Source: a virus
IMG/VR virus record: IMGVR_UViG_3300032236_001189
Coordinates: 1 to 30,578 of that record
Length of the DNA stretch: 30,578 nucleotides
Direction: 5' to 3' (one strand)
Shown here: one piece after another, positions 7,256 through 12,971 of the stretch
Numbering within the stretch: the stretch's first letter is position 1
Layout of the letters: each line of letters starts with the position of its first letter
Program-made: the position numbers and the translations under genes
Notes under the pieces: model-generated
Databases searched by the model: none
Told to the model about the DNA's origin: nothing
The model's input: the letters and a program-made list of their open reading frames with translations, nothing else

Positions 7256-7746
7256 TACACTGGCCAAACATAATTATAGGTTTCTGGCTTGACTCCGCCA
7301 TCTTCATCCCAACCGAACTGCGAGTACCACTCATAGTTCTTGTTTAGTAGCGCAGTTCGATGGCTTGATGCAATCTCGCTGTGCAGGTGTGAATCCTGAA
7401 TCCACTCTGGGTAGTTTACCTCACGGACGTCGATGATTCCGAGTTCGTGTGCACGAAGCAGTGTCGCAGTTGCTTTGTCACCGATAGTCGAATTGTAGCC
7501 ACGAGCTTTCCACTCTGTAACCATTGACTGGATGTATCGGTATAGGGCGGTCTCGTATCCACGCCACATCTTTACTGCTGGATGATTGACCCAGCCTTTA
7601 GGCTCACGATGTTCGCCCTGCGGGTCTAGCTCCAAAAGGGTCAGCATAATCTGCCACCCCTCGAGGGCTTGCTTGTTTAGTCGTTGTCTGTCGAGCACCT
7701 TAGCGATGTCGTCGAATGATGATGTTGTCGTTATGAATGTTTGCAT
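7255..7746 (-). CDS. MSMEG_6728-like / pyrimidine dimer DNA glycosylase-related protein
   Basis: A 163-residue protein. I placed the start at 7746 because a strong promoter ends exactly six bases before that ATG. The sequence follows the actinobacterial MSMEG_6728 pattern, which I link to the pyrimidine-dimer glycosylase fold of T4 endonuclease V: LDRQRLNKQALEGWQIM near the N-terminus, NHPAVKMWRGYETALYRYI in the middle, and SHRTALLNKNYEWYSQFGW followed by YVWP at the end. If the function holds it would start base-excision repair of UV dimers, useful to a phage in sunlit water. Activity is inferred from family resemblance. Confidence 0.78.
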   Translation of the reverse strand: MQTFITTTSSFDDIAKVLDRQRLNKQALEGWQIMLTLLELDPQGEHREPKGWVNHPAVKMWRGYETALYRYIQSMVTEWKARGYNSTIGDKATATLLRAHELGIIDVREVNYPEWIQDSHLHSEIASSHRTALLNKNYEWYSQFGWDEDGGVKPETYNYVWPV

Positions 7747-7752
7747 ATGTCT

Positions 7753-7782
7753 ATGATAGCACGCATCCCCTAAGGATGTCAA
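7753..7782 (-). promoter_or_regulatory. Consensus promoter giving a leaderless mRNA
   Basis: Minus strand: TTGACA (7782-7777), 18-bp spacer, TATCAT (7758-7753), then AGACAT and the ATG at 7746. It sits just downstream of tRNA-Asp. Confidence 0.8.
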
Positions 7783-7791
7783 GCACATTTG

Positions 7792-7865
7792 CGAACCTAA
7801 CCAGACTTGAACTGGCGGCCTCCGCCGTGACAGGGCGGCGCTCTAACCAACTGAGCTATAGGTCC
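7792..7865 (-). tRNA. tRNA-Asp (anticodon GTC)
   Basis: Acceptor GGACCTA/TAGGTTC (one G-U), D-arm with AGTTGGTTAGA, anticodon stem CCGCC/GGCGG around CTGTCAC, T-arm CCAGTTCAAGTCTGG, discriminator G; CCA not encoded. Confidence 0.94.
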
Positions 7866-7906
7866 ATATCAACACTATACACCATAAATCAGGCTCTACG
7901 CCCTAT

Positions 7907-7996
7907 AATGATATAATAATGTATCAAATTGTACAGAATAAGGCTCTGCCAAAGACCCCGATTTTGTCGTATAACTTTAAACCTAAGTTTATAAAA
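7907..7996 (-). promoter_or_regulatory. Duplicated two-block regulatory element, copy 1
   Basis: The spacer between tRNA-Asp and the gene at 8015 has no gene but carries two blocks that recur at 26669-26746. Block A (7996-7966, 31 nt) runs from TTTTATAAA to TATACGAC; block B (7935-7907, 29 nt) is TGTACA plus TTGATACATTATTATATCAT. Block B contains the palindrome TGATA-N8-TATCA and could supply a TATCAT -10 box 16 bp after TGTACA. In this copy CCCCGTTTT also pairs with AAAATCGGGG around block A, a possible terminator for the small-gene operon. Confidence 0.65.
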
Positions 7997-8014
7997 CGGG
8001 GTTTTGGCTAGGCT

Positions 8015-8245
8015 TTACTTGACCTTTTTCTTCTTCTTTTGAAGGCTCTGGTCCACATAACCGAGGCGTCGAAGGTCGTGCTTAATCTTCATCAGCACTC
8101 TCCAATCAGACGGGGTGCTGGAAGAGAAGAAAAAGTCGCCATTCGGATTAGTCCATCTGTAGTGACCGTTCTTATTCTTTTCGACTCCCCAGCCAGCAGC
8201 TTCAACCTGCCCAATTAGGATATTCATGTCTTTGCGTAAACTCAT
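8015..8245 (-). CDS. HicA-like (YcfA family) small protein
   Basis: A 76-residue protein with the HicA mRNA-interferase pattern: an N-terminal helix (LIGQVEAAGWGVEKN), the strand with the catalytic-type histidine (NGHYRWTNPNG), then the STPSDWRVLMKIKHDLRRLGY helix. The lysine-rich end (KKKKKVK) adds RNA affinity. HicA normally pairs with a HicB antitoxin, and no HicB is visible nearby, so it may be a solitary RNA-binding protein. The ribosome site AAGGAC lies six bases before the ATG. It is the last gene of the small-gene operon. Confidence 0.72.
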   Translation of the reverse strand: MSLRKDMNILIGQVEAAGWGVEKNKNGHYRWTNPNGDFFFSSSTPSDWRVLMKIKHDLRRLGYVDQSLQKKKKKVK

Positions 8246-8254
8246 CTTTTGTCC

Positions 8255-8443
8255 TTAGTTTTTCTTGTCTTGCTCTATAAACTCCAAAAGCGATTCTGAG
8301 TTGAAGTGGTCACGATACATAAATACGTCACCCTCTATTAGCTCAAACCCCTCTCGGTGTTCCTTAATCCAATCGGTGATTCGCTTTCGCTCCTCAGCGA
8401 TTCCATCTTCACGACCTAGGTCGTAGGCTTCAATTCCGCTCAC
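8255..8443 (-). CDS. Small hypothetical protein
   Basis: A 62-residue charged, mostly helical protein (YDLGREDGIAEERKRITDWIKEHREGFELIEGDVF) starting with GTG after a strong AGGAGG. The start overlaps the previous stop as GTGA. I do not recognise it; GREDGIAEERKRI resembles helices in other small phage proteins that start with a tryptic-like charged helix. Confidence 0.6.
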   Translation of the reverse strand: MSGIEAYDLGREDGIAEERKRITDWIKEHREGFELIEGDVFMYRDHFNSESLLEFIEQDKKN

Positions 8444-8550
8444 TCGTTCTCCTCCTTTGAAGAATTAGATTGCCCAGCTCGATACCCCAAGAAGTATCCA
8501 ACTACTCCAGGGGTCAAAACAATAAGAGCCAATACACACCCTAAGCCCAT
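8440..8550 (-). CDS. 36-residue single-span membrane protein
   Basis: A tiny gene fitted between its neighbours by TGATG and GTGA overlaps. Residues 2-24 (GLGCVLALIVLTPGVVGYFLG) form one hydrophobic helix with a small-residue face, followed by a hydrophilic, acidic tail SNSSKEENE. The AGGAGG used by the next gene lies inside its last codons. Function unknown. Confidence 0.58.
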   Translation of the reverse strand: MGLGCVLALIVLTPGVVGYFLGYRAGQSNSSKEENE

Positions 8551-8750
8551 CAGCTTTCCCGTTCTAGGATTTCGATAATCTCAAGGTTGCCATAGCACTC
8601 ACGATGTTCGCAAGTGTTGTTTTCCAAGTGGTCAAAACAGAGTCGATTCTTTAGCAACTCGATGAAGCTTTGACGCTGCTCTCGTTTCCCAAAGTCAATC
8701 CAATATTGATACTTGCGTTCAATGTCTGCTGCTCCTGGTACTGGACTCAT
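8550..8750 (-). CDS. Small hypothetical protein with Cys/His pair
   Basis: A 66-residue protein with AGGAGG eight bases before the ATG and TAATG overlap with the upstream gene. After a helical part (RKYQYWIDFGKREQRQSFIELLKN) comes LCFDHLENNTCEHRECYGN, where three or four Cys/His residues could hold a metal ion. No family recognised. Confidence 0.6.
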   Translation of the reverse strand: MSPVPGAADIERKYQYWIDFGKREQRQSFIELLKNRLCFDHLENNTCEHRECYGNLEIIEILERES

Positions 8751-8929
8751 TACTTACCTCCTAATAAAGTGAAGCCTTTGTATTTCTCTACTTTGTATTC
8801 GTCTGTTTGGTATTGCTGGTTCAGCTCACGAGCCTTGGCCTTAGCCTCATCAAAGGTTCCAACAAACACGATGCTGCTCCAATCACCACGAACAATCTTT
8901 ACGCAATACTCGTCCTTATGGAGTTTCAA
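8750..8929 (-). CDS. Small hypothetical protein, TTG start
   Basis: A 59-residue protein starting with TTG seven bases after AAGGAGG, the start overlapping the upstream TGA. The pattern (YCVKIVRGDWSSIVFVGTFDEAKAKARELNQQY) suggests a beta-beta-alpha fold of the kind common in small phage proteins where a strand pair is followed by an amphipathic helix. It ends with GGK and a TAATG overlap. Confidence 0.6.
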   Translation of the reverse strand: MKLHKDEYCVKIVRGDWSSIVFVGTFDEAKAKARELNQQYQTDEYKVEKYKGFTLLGGK

Positions 8930-9096
8930 CTGGTTGCCTCCTTAATACGAGCAATCAGATATTCACGCCAGCCGCCTTTTGTTCCGAGCATTGGCTCCTC
9001 GGAGTCTTTTAGCTCTTCCTTAATGATTGAAATTATTAGCTCAGTCTGCGACTCACGCGCTAGGTCCATAAGCATCTTGTCTGTTTCAACGCTCAT
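8926..9096 (-). CDS. Small hypothetical helical protein
   Basis: A 56-residue, mainly helical acidic protein (MLMDLARESQTELIISIIKEELKD, then GGWREYLIARIKEA). It overlaps the upstream gene as ATGA and the downstream one at TTGA. Its helix RESQTELIISIIKEEL resembles NSRIIEIIQTELL in the protein at 9398-9742, hinting at a shared ancestral module, but the match is short. Confidence 0.58.
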   Translation of the reverse strand: MSVETDKMLMDLARESQTELIISIIKEELKDSEEPMLGTKGGWREYLIARIKEATS

Positions 9097-9353
9097 TTGT
9101 TTCCCCCCAACATGTCCTTAATGCGCTGCTCCTCATCTGGGTCGATGGTAGCAAGTAGGGCAATAATTGCATTTGCAATCTCTGGATAGAACCCAGCGTA
9201 TAGCGATACAGCGATTCGAATTTGTTGAACAAAGCGCTCACGCTCTAGATTTCGACCAGCGTTGATTAGTGTTAGGTAAACACTAGGAGCATCTTTGAGT
9301 CCAACCGACTCCAAGAACTCTTCATTCTTTTGCTGAATTTGAATGTTTGTCAT
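9093..9353 (-). CDS. Small hypothetical helical protein
   Basis: An 86-residue protein. The ATG at 9353 (MTNIQIQQKNEEF) is preferred because AAGGAA lies nine bases upstream, though in-frame ATGs at 9377 and 9362 are possible. The chain is helical (SVYLTLINAGRNLERERFVQQIRIAVSLY, then EIANAIIALLATI) and ends with an acidic-basic stretch. No family recognised. Confidence 0.6.
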   Translation of the reverse strand: MTNIQIQQKNEEFLESVGLKDAPSVYLTLINAGRNLERERFVQQIRIAVSLYAGFYPEIANAIIALLATIDPDEEQRIKDMLGGNK

Positions 9354-9397
9354 TTTTATCATTTCCTTATTTGTCATTTGTTGTTTTTGCAACTCTT

Positions 9398-9742
9398 TTA
9401 TTCTAGCACGGATATCTTAATGTTGTCAAGTACCCATTTGAGCCCAGCTATAAAACCTTCATCTTGATTCTTCCATAGAAGCTCGGTCTGAATGATTTCA
9501 ATTATTCGACTGTTCTCAGCACGGGTTGCTGAATCGCATGAGTCATCAGTTTCATCAAGTTCACTGACAACCTCATATTCCAACTGCGCTAGTTTTGCGG
9601 CCTCATCCATTCCGTTTTCACGGAGCAGTGAGACAAGTCGCTCGTTTTCACGCAAGCGTCCCTCGCCAATCAGAGAGGCAACAAGAATCTGTTGACCTTT
9701 TTCTGTTAGCTCTAGTTGCAGTCTAGTGTAACGCTCTGACAT
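9398..9742 (-). CDS. Hypothetical helical protein
   Basis: A 114-residue protein with ribosome site AAGGAC. It begins with a winged-helix-like stretch (LQLELTEKGQQILVASLIGEG) and ends in NSRIIEIIQTELLWKNQDEGFIAGLKWVLDNIK. It may be a small regulator, but I cannot assign a family. It heads the string of tiny genes that follows. Confidence 0.6.
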   Translation of the reverse strand: MSERYTRLQLELTEKGQQILVASLIGEGRLRENERLVSLLRENGMDEAAKLAQLEYEVVSELDETDDSCDSATRAENSRIIEIIQTELLWKNQDEGFIAGLKWVLDNIKISVLE

Positions 9743-9749
9743 TTTGTCC

Positions 9750-10235
9750 TTAGATAAATAGCAGACGCTCTGCTAGGTCCGATGGAGTGACTAAGTAGTC
9801 TGGCTTATCAACCAGAACAACACCAGTTTCGTGATAACACTCGGCTACCAGCTCGGAGCAGATGTATCCCTCGCGTTGCGCCAAGTTTTTGATGAATGGA
9901 ACATTAGCCAAAGCTCGTAGTCCCAAGATACGAAATGCAATTACAGCAATGTCGATAAAGCCATAAGGAGCTCCGACTTTCGAAAGAGCATTAGTGACAA
10001 TAGCTGCACGAGTTTCTGAGTCGATGTTGTCATGGCGGTTCCACACAATCTTTGAATATTTAGATACTGGACTGACTTCAATACCAGTCGGGTTAGCCTC
10101 AACAATGTGCCCACCACCAACATAAACAATTGCGTGGTTCCAGTGCGAAAGCGTTCCGATGCGAATTAGTAGCCCAATAATTCCAGTAGTTTTTACTACC
10201 CCATAATCGCCAGGCTGCGGAAGGTATTCAGTCAT
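9750..10235 (-). CDS. Permuted papain-like (YiiX/NlpC-P60 superfamily) enzyme
   Basis: A 161-residue protein with the circularly permuted order of this fold: the catalytic-type His comes first (PQPGDYGVV, then SHWNHAIVYVGGGHIVEA near residues 31-49) and the Cys later (GYICSELVAECYHETG, near residue 126). Relatives cut amide or ester bonds in cell-wall or lipid substrates. It lacks an obvious signal peptide, so its site of action is unclear; host-wall processing and a virion role are both possible. The ribosome site is AAGGAG; TATAAT at 10259-10254 may be a -10 box. Confidence 0.78.
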   Translation of the reverse strand: MTEYLPQPGDYGVVKTTGIIGLLIRIGTLSHWNHAIVYVGGGHIVEANPTGIEVSPVSKYSKIVWNRHDNIDSETRAAIVTNALSKVGAPYGFIDIAVIAFRILGLRALANVPFIKNLAQREGYICSELVAECYHETGVVLVDKPDYLVTPSDLAERLLFI

Positions 10236-10263
10236 AATTCTCCTTAGTAATTAAATTATACTA

Positions 10264-10611
10264 CTACTCAGATTCTTGACTAGCTTTCTCAGCTTTGATA
10301 GCTTTTTTCTTTTCTTTAAATTCTTTGGCTAGATTCATCTCGCTCTTATTTTTAGAGTGGACGGTCTTCACTCTTTCTGGTCGAAAACTACGAATGCAAG
10401 CAGCACCCTTAGGTCCACCCCATACGTCAATCCATTGAACACCAGCTTCAGTGGTTACATGTTTGATGAAGTTAAATCGACCACGCTCGCCAGAGATTTT
10501 GAGCTCAGTTCCTTTAACTACGTTTCTCCCGTTGATTTGCATCTCGGTAAGAATTATCCATTTAGCGTCAGGCCGCGGTGCAGCGGGGACGGAAGATTTC
10601 TTTTTTGCCAT
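10264..10611 (-). CDS. Hypothetical basic protein
   Basis: A 115-residue protein that starts MAKKKSS and ends in a lysine/glutamate-rich helix (EFKEKKKAIKAEKASQ). The middle (WIILTEMQINGRNVVKGTELKISGERGRFNFIKHV, then WIDVWGG) looks like a small SH3/KOW-like barrel with an RGRF loop, of the kind that binds nucleic acid or ribosomes. No ribosome site is visible; TATCTT lies exactly six bases before the ATG, so the mRNA is probably leaderless. It lies just after the terminator of the large non-coding RNA. Confidence 0.66.
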   Translation of the reverse strand: MAKKKSSVPAAPRPDAKWIILTEMQINGRNVVKGTELKISGERGRFNFIKHVTTEAGVQWIDVWGGPKGAACIRSFRPERVKTVHSKNKSEMNLAKEFKEKKKAIKAEKASQESE

Positions 10612-10646
10612 AGTTGTAAGATAGCATACACTACCGACACTTAAAC

Positions 10647-10675
10647 AAAAAACCCACCTCTTGCGAGATGGGATT
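10647..10675 (-). terminator. Intrinsic terminator of the structured ncRNA
   Basis: CCCATCTC pairs with GAGGTGGG (one G-U) around a GCAA tetraloop and is followed by six T on the minus strand. Confidence 0.9.
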
Positions 10676-10851
10676 TAGTGTGAGTAGATGGGTTGCGTTT
10701 TACCACCAATGCGTCGCCACCAGGTTCTCTAGCGCTTACTCGCATACTTGCCGTTAGGTTATCAGCCCAGTTGATTAGACCCGACAATGCTTTCTCCCTG
10801 TTGGCACAGAGATTCAGCCATACTCCATCTGACTTGCAATTCAGATGTTTG

Positions 10852-10924
10852 AGCAAATGGATGGATTCGAACCACCTCTGCCAGTCAGGGGAAACTGGCG
10901 TTCTTCCTATTGAACTACATTTGC
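10852..10924 (-). tRNA. tRNA-Gly with eight-base anticodon loop (CCCC)
   Basis: Acceptor GCAAATG/CATTTGC, D-arm GTTC/GAAC, T-arm GGTGG-TTCGAAT-CCATC and discriminator T are regular; G1-C72, C2-G71 and U73 match bacterial tRNA-Gly identity. The anticodon stem CCAGT/ACTGG leaves an eight-base loop, TTCCCCTG, one C more than a normal CCC loop. The same change makes the classic sufD frameshift suppressor, which reads GGGG. CCA is not encoded. It lies inside the large structured RNA. Confidence 0.85.
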
Positions 10925-11222
10925 AGGTTCACTCTAGTTGAACACGGAACTTCCGTTATCGCATCTATGCCTAGAGTGAGGGGTGAGTATGAGGATTCCA
11001 CCTCAATGAGCGGGCAACCATTTGGATTCATTAAATCCGCTCAACCACAAGTTGTCTGCTAAGACAAACAATTTGCTGACCGCTAAATCAGCTAGGCTCT
11101 GAAGCTAACCATTTGGCATTGCTTACCAGAACTTAAGTTGTTCCTCGTGTGCGTTAGGACTGCGTTTGCTACAGCCACATTCCGCCATACTCCAAGCTTC
11201 CCGTCGGAACCTTGTTGCTTAT

Positions 11223-11252
11223 AGTCTAACAAACCTTTTATCACTTTGTCAA
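11223..11252 (-). promoter_or_regulatory. Consensus promoter of the structured RNA
   Basis: Minus strand: TTGACA (11252-11247), 18-bp spacer, TAGACT (11228-11223). It lies in a 60-bp AT-rich gap after tRNA-Asn and predicts a start near 11216. Confidence 0.8.
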
Positions 11253-11280
11253 GTTAAAATAAAAAAATTTTTTAGACTCG

Positions 11281-11353
11281 CTGCCTCACCTGGACTCGAA
11301 CCAGGAACCTTGGAGTTAACAGCTCCCTGCGCTGCCGATTGCGCCATGAGGCA
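11281..11353 (-). tRNA. tRNA-Asn (anticodon GTT)
   Basis: Acceptor TGCCTCA/TGAGGCA, D-arm GCGC/GCGC, anticodon loop CTGTTAA closed by GGAG/CTCC, T-arm CCTGG-TTCGAGT-CCAGG, discriminator G. CCA not encoded. It follows the tmRNA by four bases, so they may share a precursor. Confidence 0.93.
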
Positions 11354-11357
11354 TTAG

Positions 11358-11708
11358 TGGAGATGGGGGGAGTCGAACCCCCGTCCTGAAAGGTTTATAT
11401 GTTCTTCTACACGCTTAGGCAGTTTATATTTTCAAGACCGAACTGCCACATCTTGTGGTGCTTGAGTTTTACATCTCCAGCATTGATGTTGTTGCCATAG
11501 TTGTTCTCTTTATTTGAAACCTAGATGCTCAGCGAGAACTACTGCTTTTCTAGGGGCAAATGCGCTTCTTCTTTACGAATAAAGATTAGGCAGCAAGAGC
11601 GAATGCAGAACGTGATTCAGCATTTATTTTTGCGGTGGGTTCAAGAGATACCACCATCTCTGCGTGCTTCACCATACTAAAGTCTCCCAGTCGAAACCAG
11701 GCATCCCC
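11358..11708 (-). ncRNA. ssrA: tmRNA (ssrA)
   Basis: The tRNA-like ends pair as GGGGATG with CATCTCC. The third pair is G-U, the alanine identity element, and the discriminator is A. The 3' T-arm is GGGGG-TTCGACT-CCCCC and the 5' part reads CTGGTTTCGACTGGG, both typical of tmRNA. The tag reading frame (11633-11586) encodes AKINAESRSAFALAA and then TAA; ALAA is the usual protease-recognition end. At about 351 nt the length is normal. It would rescue stalled ribosomes and tag their products. CCA is not encoded. A weak TATACT lies upstream. Confidence 0.95.
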
Positions 11709-11749
11709 GTATGTTTCACTATTTAGTTGTAAAACAAGTATAACATACT

Positions 11750-11884
11750 TTAGCCATTTTTGCGAACTAGACGTCGCTTTACTGCATCAAACACCCAAGG
11801 ATTCTTTTTGAAAGCCTTGCCATTCTTGCGCTCGTCGTTAGCGCCTTTCTTTGGAGCTGGACCGCCGCCTTTACCTTTTGCCAT
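11750..11884 (-). CDS. 44-residue basic protein
   Basis: A small gene upstream of the tmRNA on the same strand. The product begins with a glycine/lysine-rich MAKGKGGGPAPKKG and continues NDERKNGKAFKKNPWVFDAVKRRLVRKNG; about a third of residues are K or R. It probably binds nucleic acid. Ribosome site GAGGAT lies six bases before the ATG. TATCAT near 11916, with TTGCTC 18 bp further upstream, may be its promoter. Confidence 0.62.
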   Translation of the reverse strand: MAKGKGGGPAPKKGANDERKNGKAFKKNPWVFDAVKRRLVRKNG

Positions 11885-11968
11885 TTTTTATCCTCAGTTC
11901 GATTTGACTTCTTTATGATACATGATTATTGTGTATTAGAGCAAGTTAAAAATATATTGGTTTTGGAT

Positions 11969-11997
11969 TTGACATTTGTATAATCCTCAACTATAAT
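11969..11997 (+). promoter_or_regulatory. Perfect consensus sigma70 promoter
   Basis: TTGACA (11969-11974), 17-bp spacer, TATAAT (11992-11997); the predicted start is near 12004, 37 bases before the ATG at 12041. This is the strongest promoter in the window and drives the helix-turn-helix gene. The divergent gap 11885-12040 otherwise holds no gene. Confidence 0.88.
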
Positions 11998-12040
11998 AGA
12001 TTTATAGCTACAAAACGACACATAACAAAAGGAGAAACAA

Positions 12041-12511
12041 ATGGACCAAGAACAGCTAATTGCGGAATACGCAGAACAAATCAAGCCACACCTTACGTTG
12101 GCAAAGAAAGCCTATGGCTCTCGAGACACAGTATCACCTCAGCACGATGCTTCGCGCGAGTACACCAGACTTCTAGTTGAGTACTACAAAAAGGGTGGAA
12201 GTCTTATGGACATGGCCAAGGAGCTAGGTGTAACTTACGCGGGTGTTAGACGTCGCGTAACCACTAACGACATTCCACCAAAGGACAAGCGAATCCGTAG
12301 CAAGGCTACGCCAGAGCAGGTCACAGTCGCAGTGCAACTAATCAGAGCAGCTAAGGAAATTGGCACTGAGGAATATCACGAAGAGCTTCGCGTGCAGTAT
12401 GAAGTCAACGGAATCTCGCTGACCAAGATTGCAAAGGCTATGGGCCTAAGCTCCGCGAACCCTCTCTATTACGGAGTGGCTAGAACAAAAATCCGCGAGC
12501 GCGAGATTTAA
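12041..12511 (+). CDS. Helix-turn-helix DNA-binding protein, likely phage regulator
   Basis: A 156-residue protein with two similar helix-turn-helix segments: SLMDMAKELGVTYAGVRRRVTTNDIPP (about residues 54-80) and SLTKIAKAMGLSSANPLYYGVARTKIR (about 126-152). The duplication suggests binding to paired sites. It stands alone on the plus strand between minus-strand operons, has AAGGAG six bases before the ATG, the best promoter of the window and a perfect terminator. That isolation fits a highly expressed, probably early, regulator. No enzymatic domain is present. Confidence 0.78.
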   Translation: MDQEQLIAEYAEQIKPHLTLAKKAYGSRDTVSPQHDASREYTRLLVEYYKKGGSLMDMAKELGVTYAGVRRRVTTNDIPPKDKRIRSKATPEQVTVAVQLIRAAKEIGTEEYHEELRVQYEVNGISLTKIAKAMGLSSANPLYYGVARTKIREREI

Positions 12512-12516
12512 AAGAA

Positions 12517-12543
12517 TAACCCCCTAGGTAAACTAGGGGGTTA
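12517..12543. terminator. Bidirectional intrinsic terminator
   Basis: TAACCCCCTAG pairs perfectly with CTAGGGGGTTA (11 bp) around a five-base loop and is followed by CTTTTTAA. It separates the convergent genes at 12511 and 12555. Confidence 0.9.
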
Positions 12544-12554
12544 CTTTTTAACTG

Positions 12555-12905
12555 TTACTTAGAAGGCTTGGATACAGACTTAGCAAAGTCCTCAATCAAA
12601 GCAGGGGCTTCAGCAACTACAGTGTCCTCAACGCTCTTAACGATGTCAGCAGCAGTAGCAGGTGTTTCCACTACAGAGCCGTCAGGGTTTTGAAGATTGA
12701 AGGCTGCGTTAACTTCATCCTTGGTGATTTTTCCATCATCGAGGTATGCACGAGACAAACGCTCAAGAACGGTAGCAACACCACCGACACCAGCCATCAG
12801 TGCAGCTTGCCAAGTTTGAACTCCGACAACTGCACCAGTACCAATTACACCTAGGGCGGTAGCTACAAAAGTTGCTACAATCCTGCGGGCAATATCTTTT
12901 ACCAT
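12555..12905 (-). CDS. Holin-like membrane protein (r1t type)
   Basis: A 116-residue protein with hydrophobic stretches at about residues 7-28 (RIVATFVATALGVIGTGAVVGV) and 31-48 (WQAALMAGVGGVATVLERL), then RAYLDDGKITKDEVNAAF, a segment I associate with actinophage holins of the r1t group. The tail is a hydrophilic Ala/Val/Asp stretch. It could form the lysis pore, but lies 10 kb from the endolysin on the opposite strand, and a second holin candidate sits beside that lysin. Ribosome site GGGAGA. Confidence 0.72.
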   Translation of the reverse strand: MVKDIARRIVATFVATALGVIGTGAVVGVQTWQAALMAGVGGVATVLERLSRAYLDDGKITKDEVNAAFNLQNPDGSVVETPATAADIVKSVEDTVVAEAPALIEDFAKSVSKPSK

Positions 12906-12971
12906 ATATTTCTCCCGAAATTAGAGACGAATAATTACGCCCTCTCCCAGGCAATACAATTTTATCGCAGT

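Larger units (their letters stand above)
10647..11216 (-). ncRNA. About 570-nt structured RNA with embedded tRNA-Gly (GOLLD/ROOL-like candidate)
   Basis: This stretch has no credible gene but a complete transcription unit: promoter at 11252-11223 and terminator at 10675-10647. Perfect stems include TTGTCT/AGACAA (11052-11067, tetraloop), TGAGCGG/CCGCTCA (11007-11043), TCACTCTAG/CTAGAGTGA (10929-10979) and CATCTGA/TCAGATG (10826-10847). A 16-base motif (TGGAGTATGGC-G/T-GAAT) occurs once on each side of the tRNA, at 11194-11179 and 10827-10812, 15 of 16 identical. Large ornate RNAs such as GOLLD and ROOL occur in phages near or around tRNA genes; I cannot recall their consensus well enough to assign one. 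Start site inferred. Confidence 0.72.

Noticed and set aside
8015-8245. Complete HicAB toxin-antitoxin pair
   Set aside because: No HicB-like partner adjoins the HicA-like gene.
10641-10856. A 71-codon minus-strand frame in the 3' part of the structured RNA
   Set aside because: It runs through a terminator hairpin, lacks a ribosome site and covers strong RNA stems; the non-coding reading explains the region better.
11166-11357. A plus-strand frame ending GLEPGTLELTAPCAADCAM
   Set aside because: Also a tRNA-antisense artefact (tRNA-Asn).
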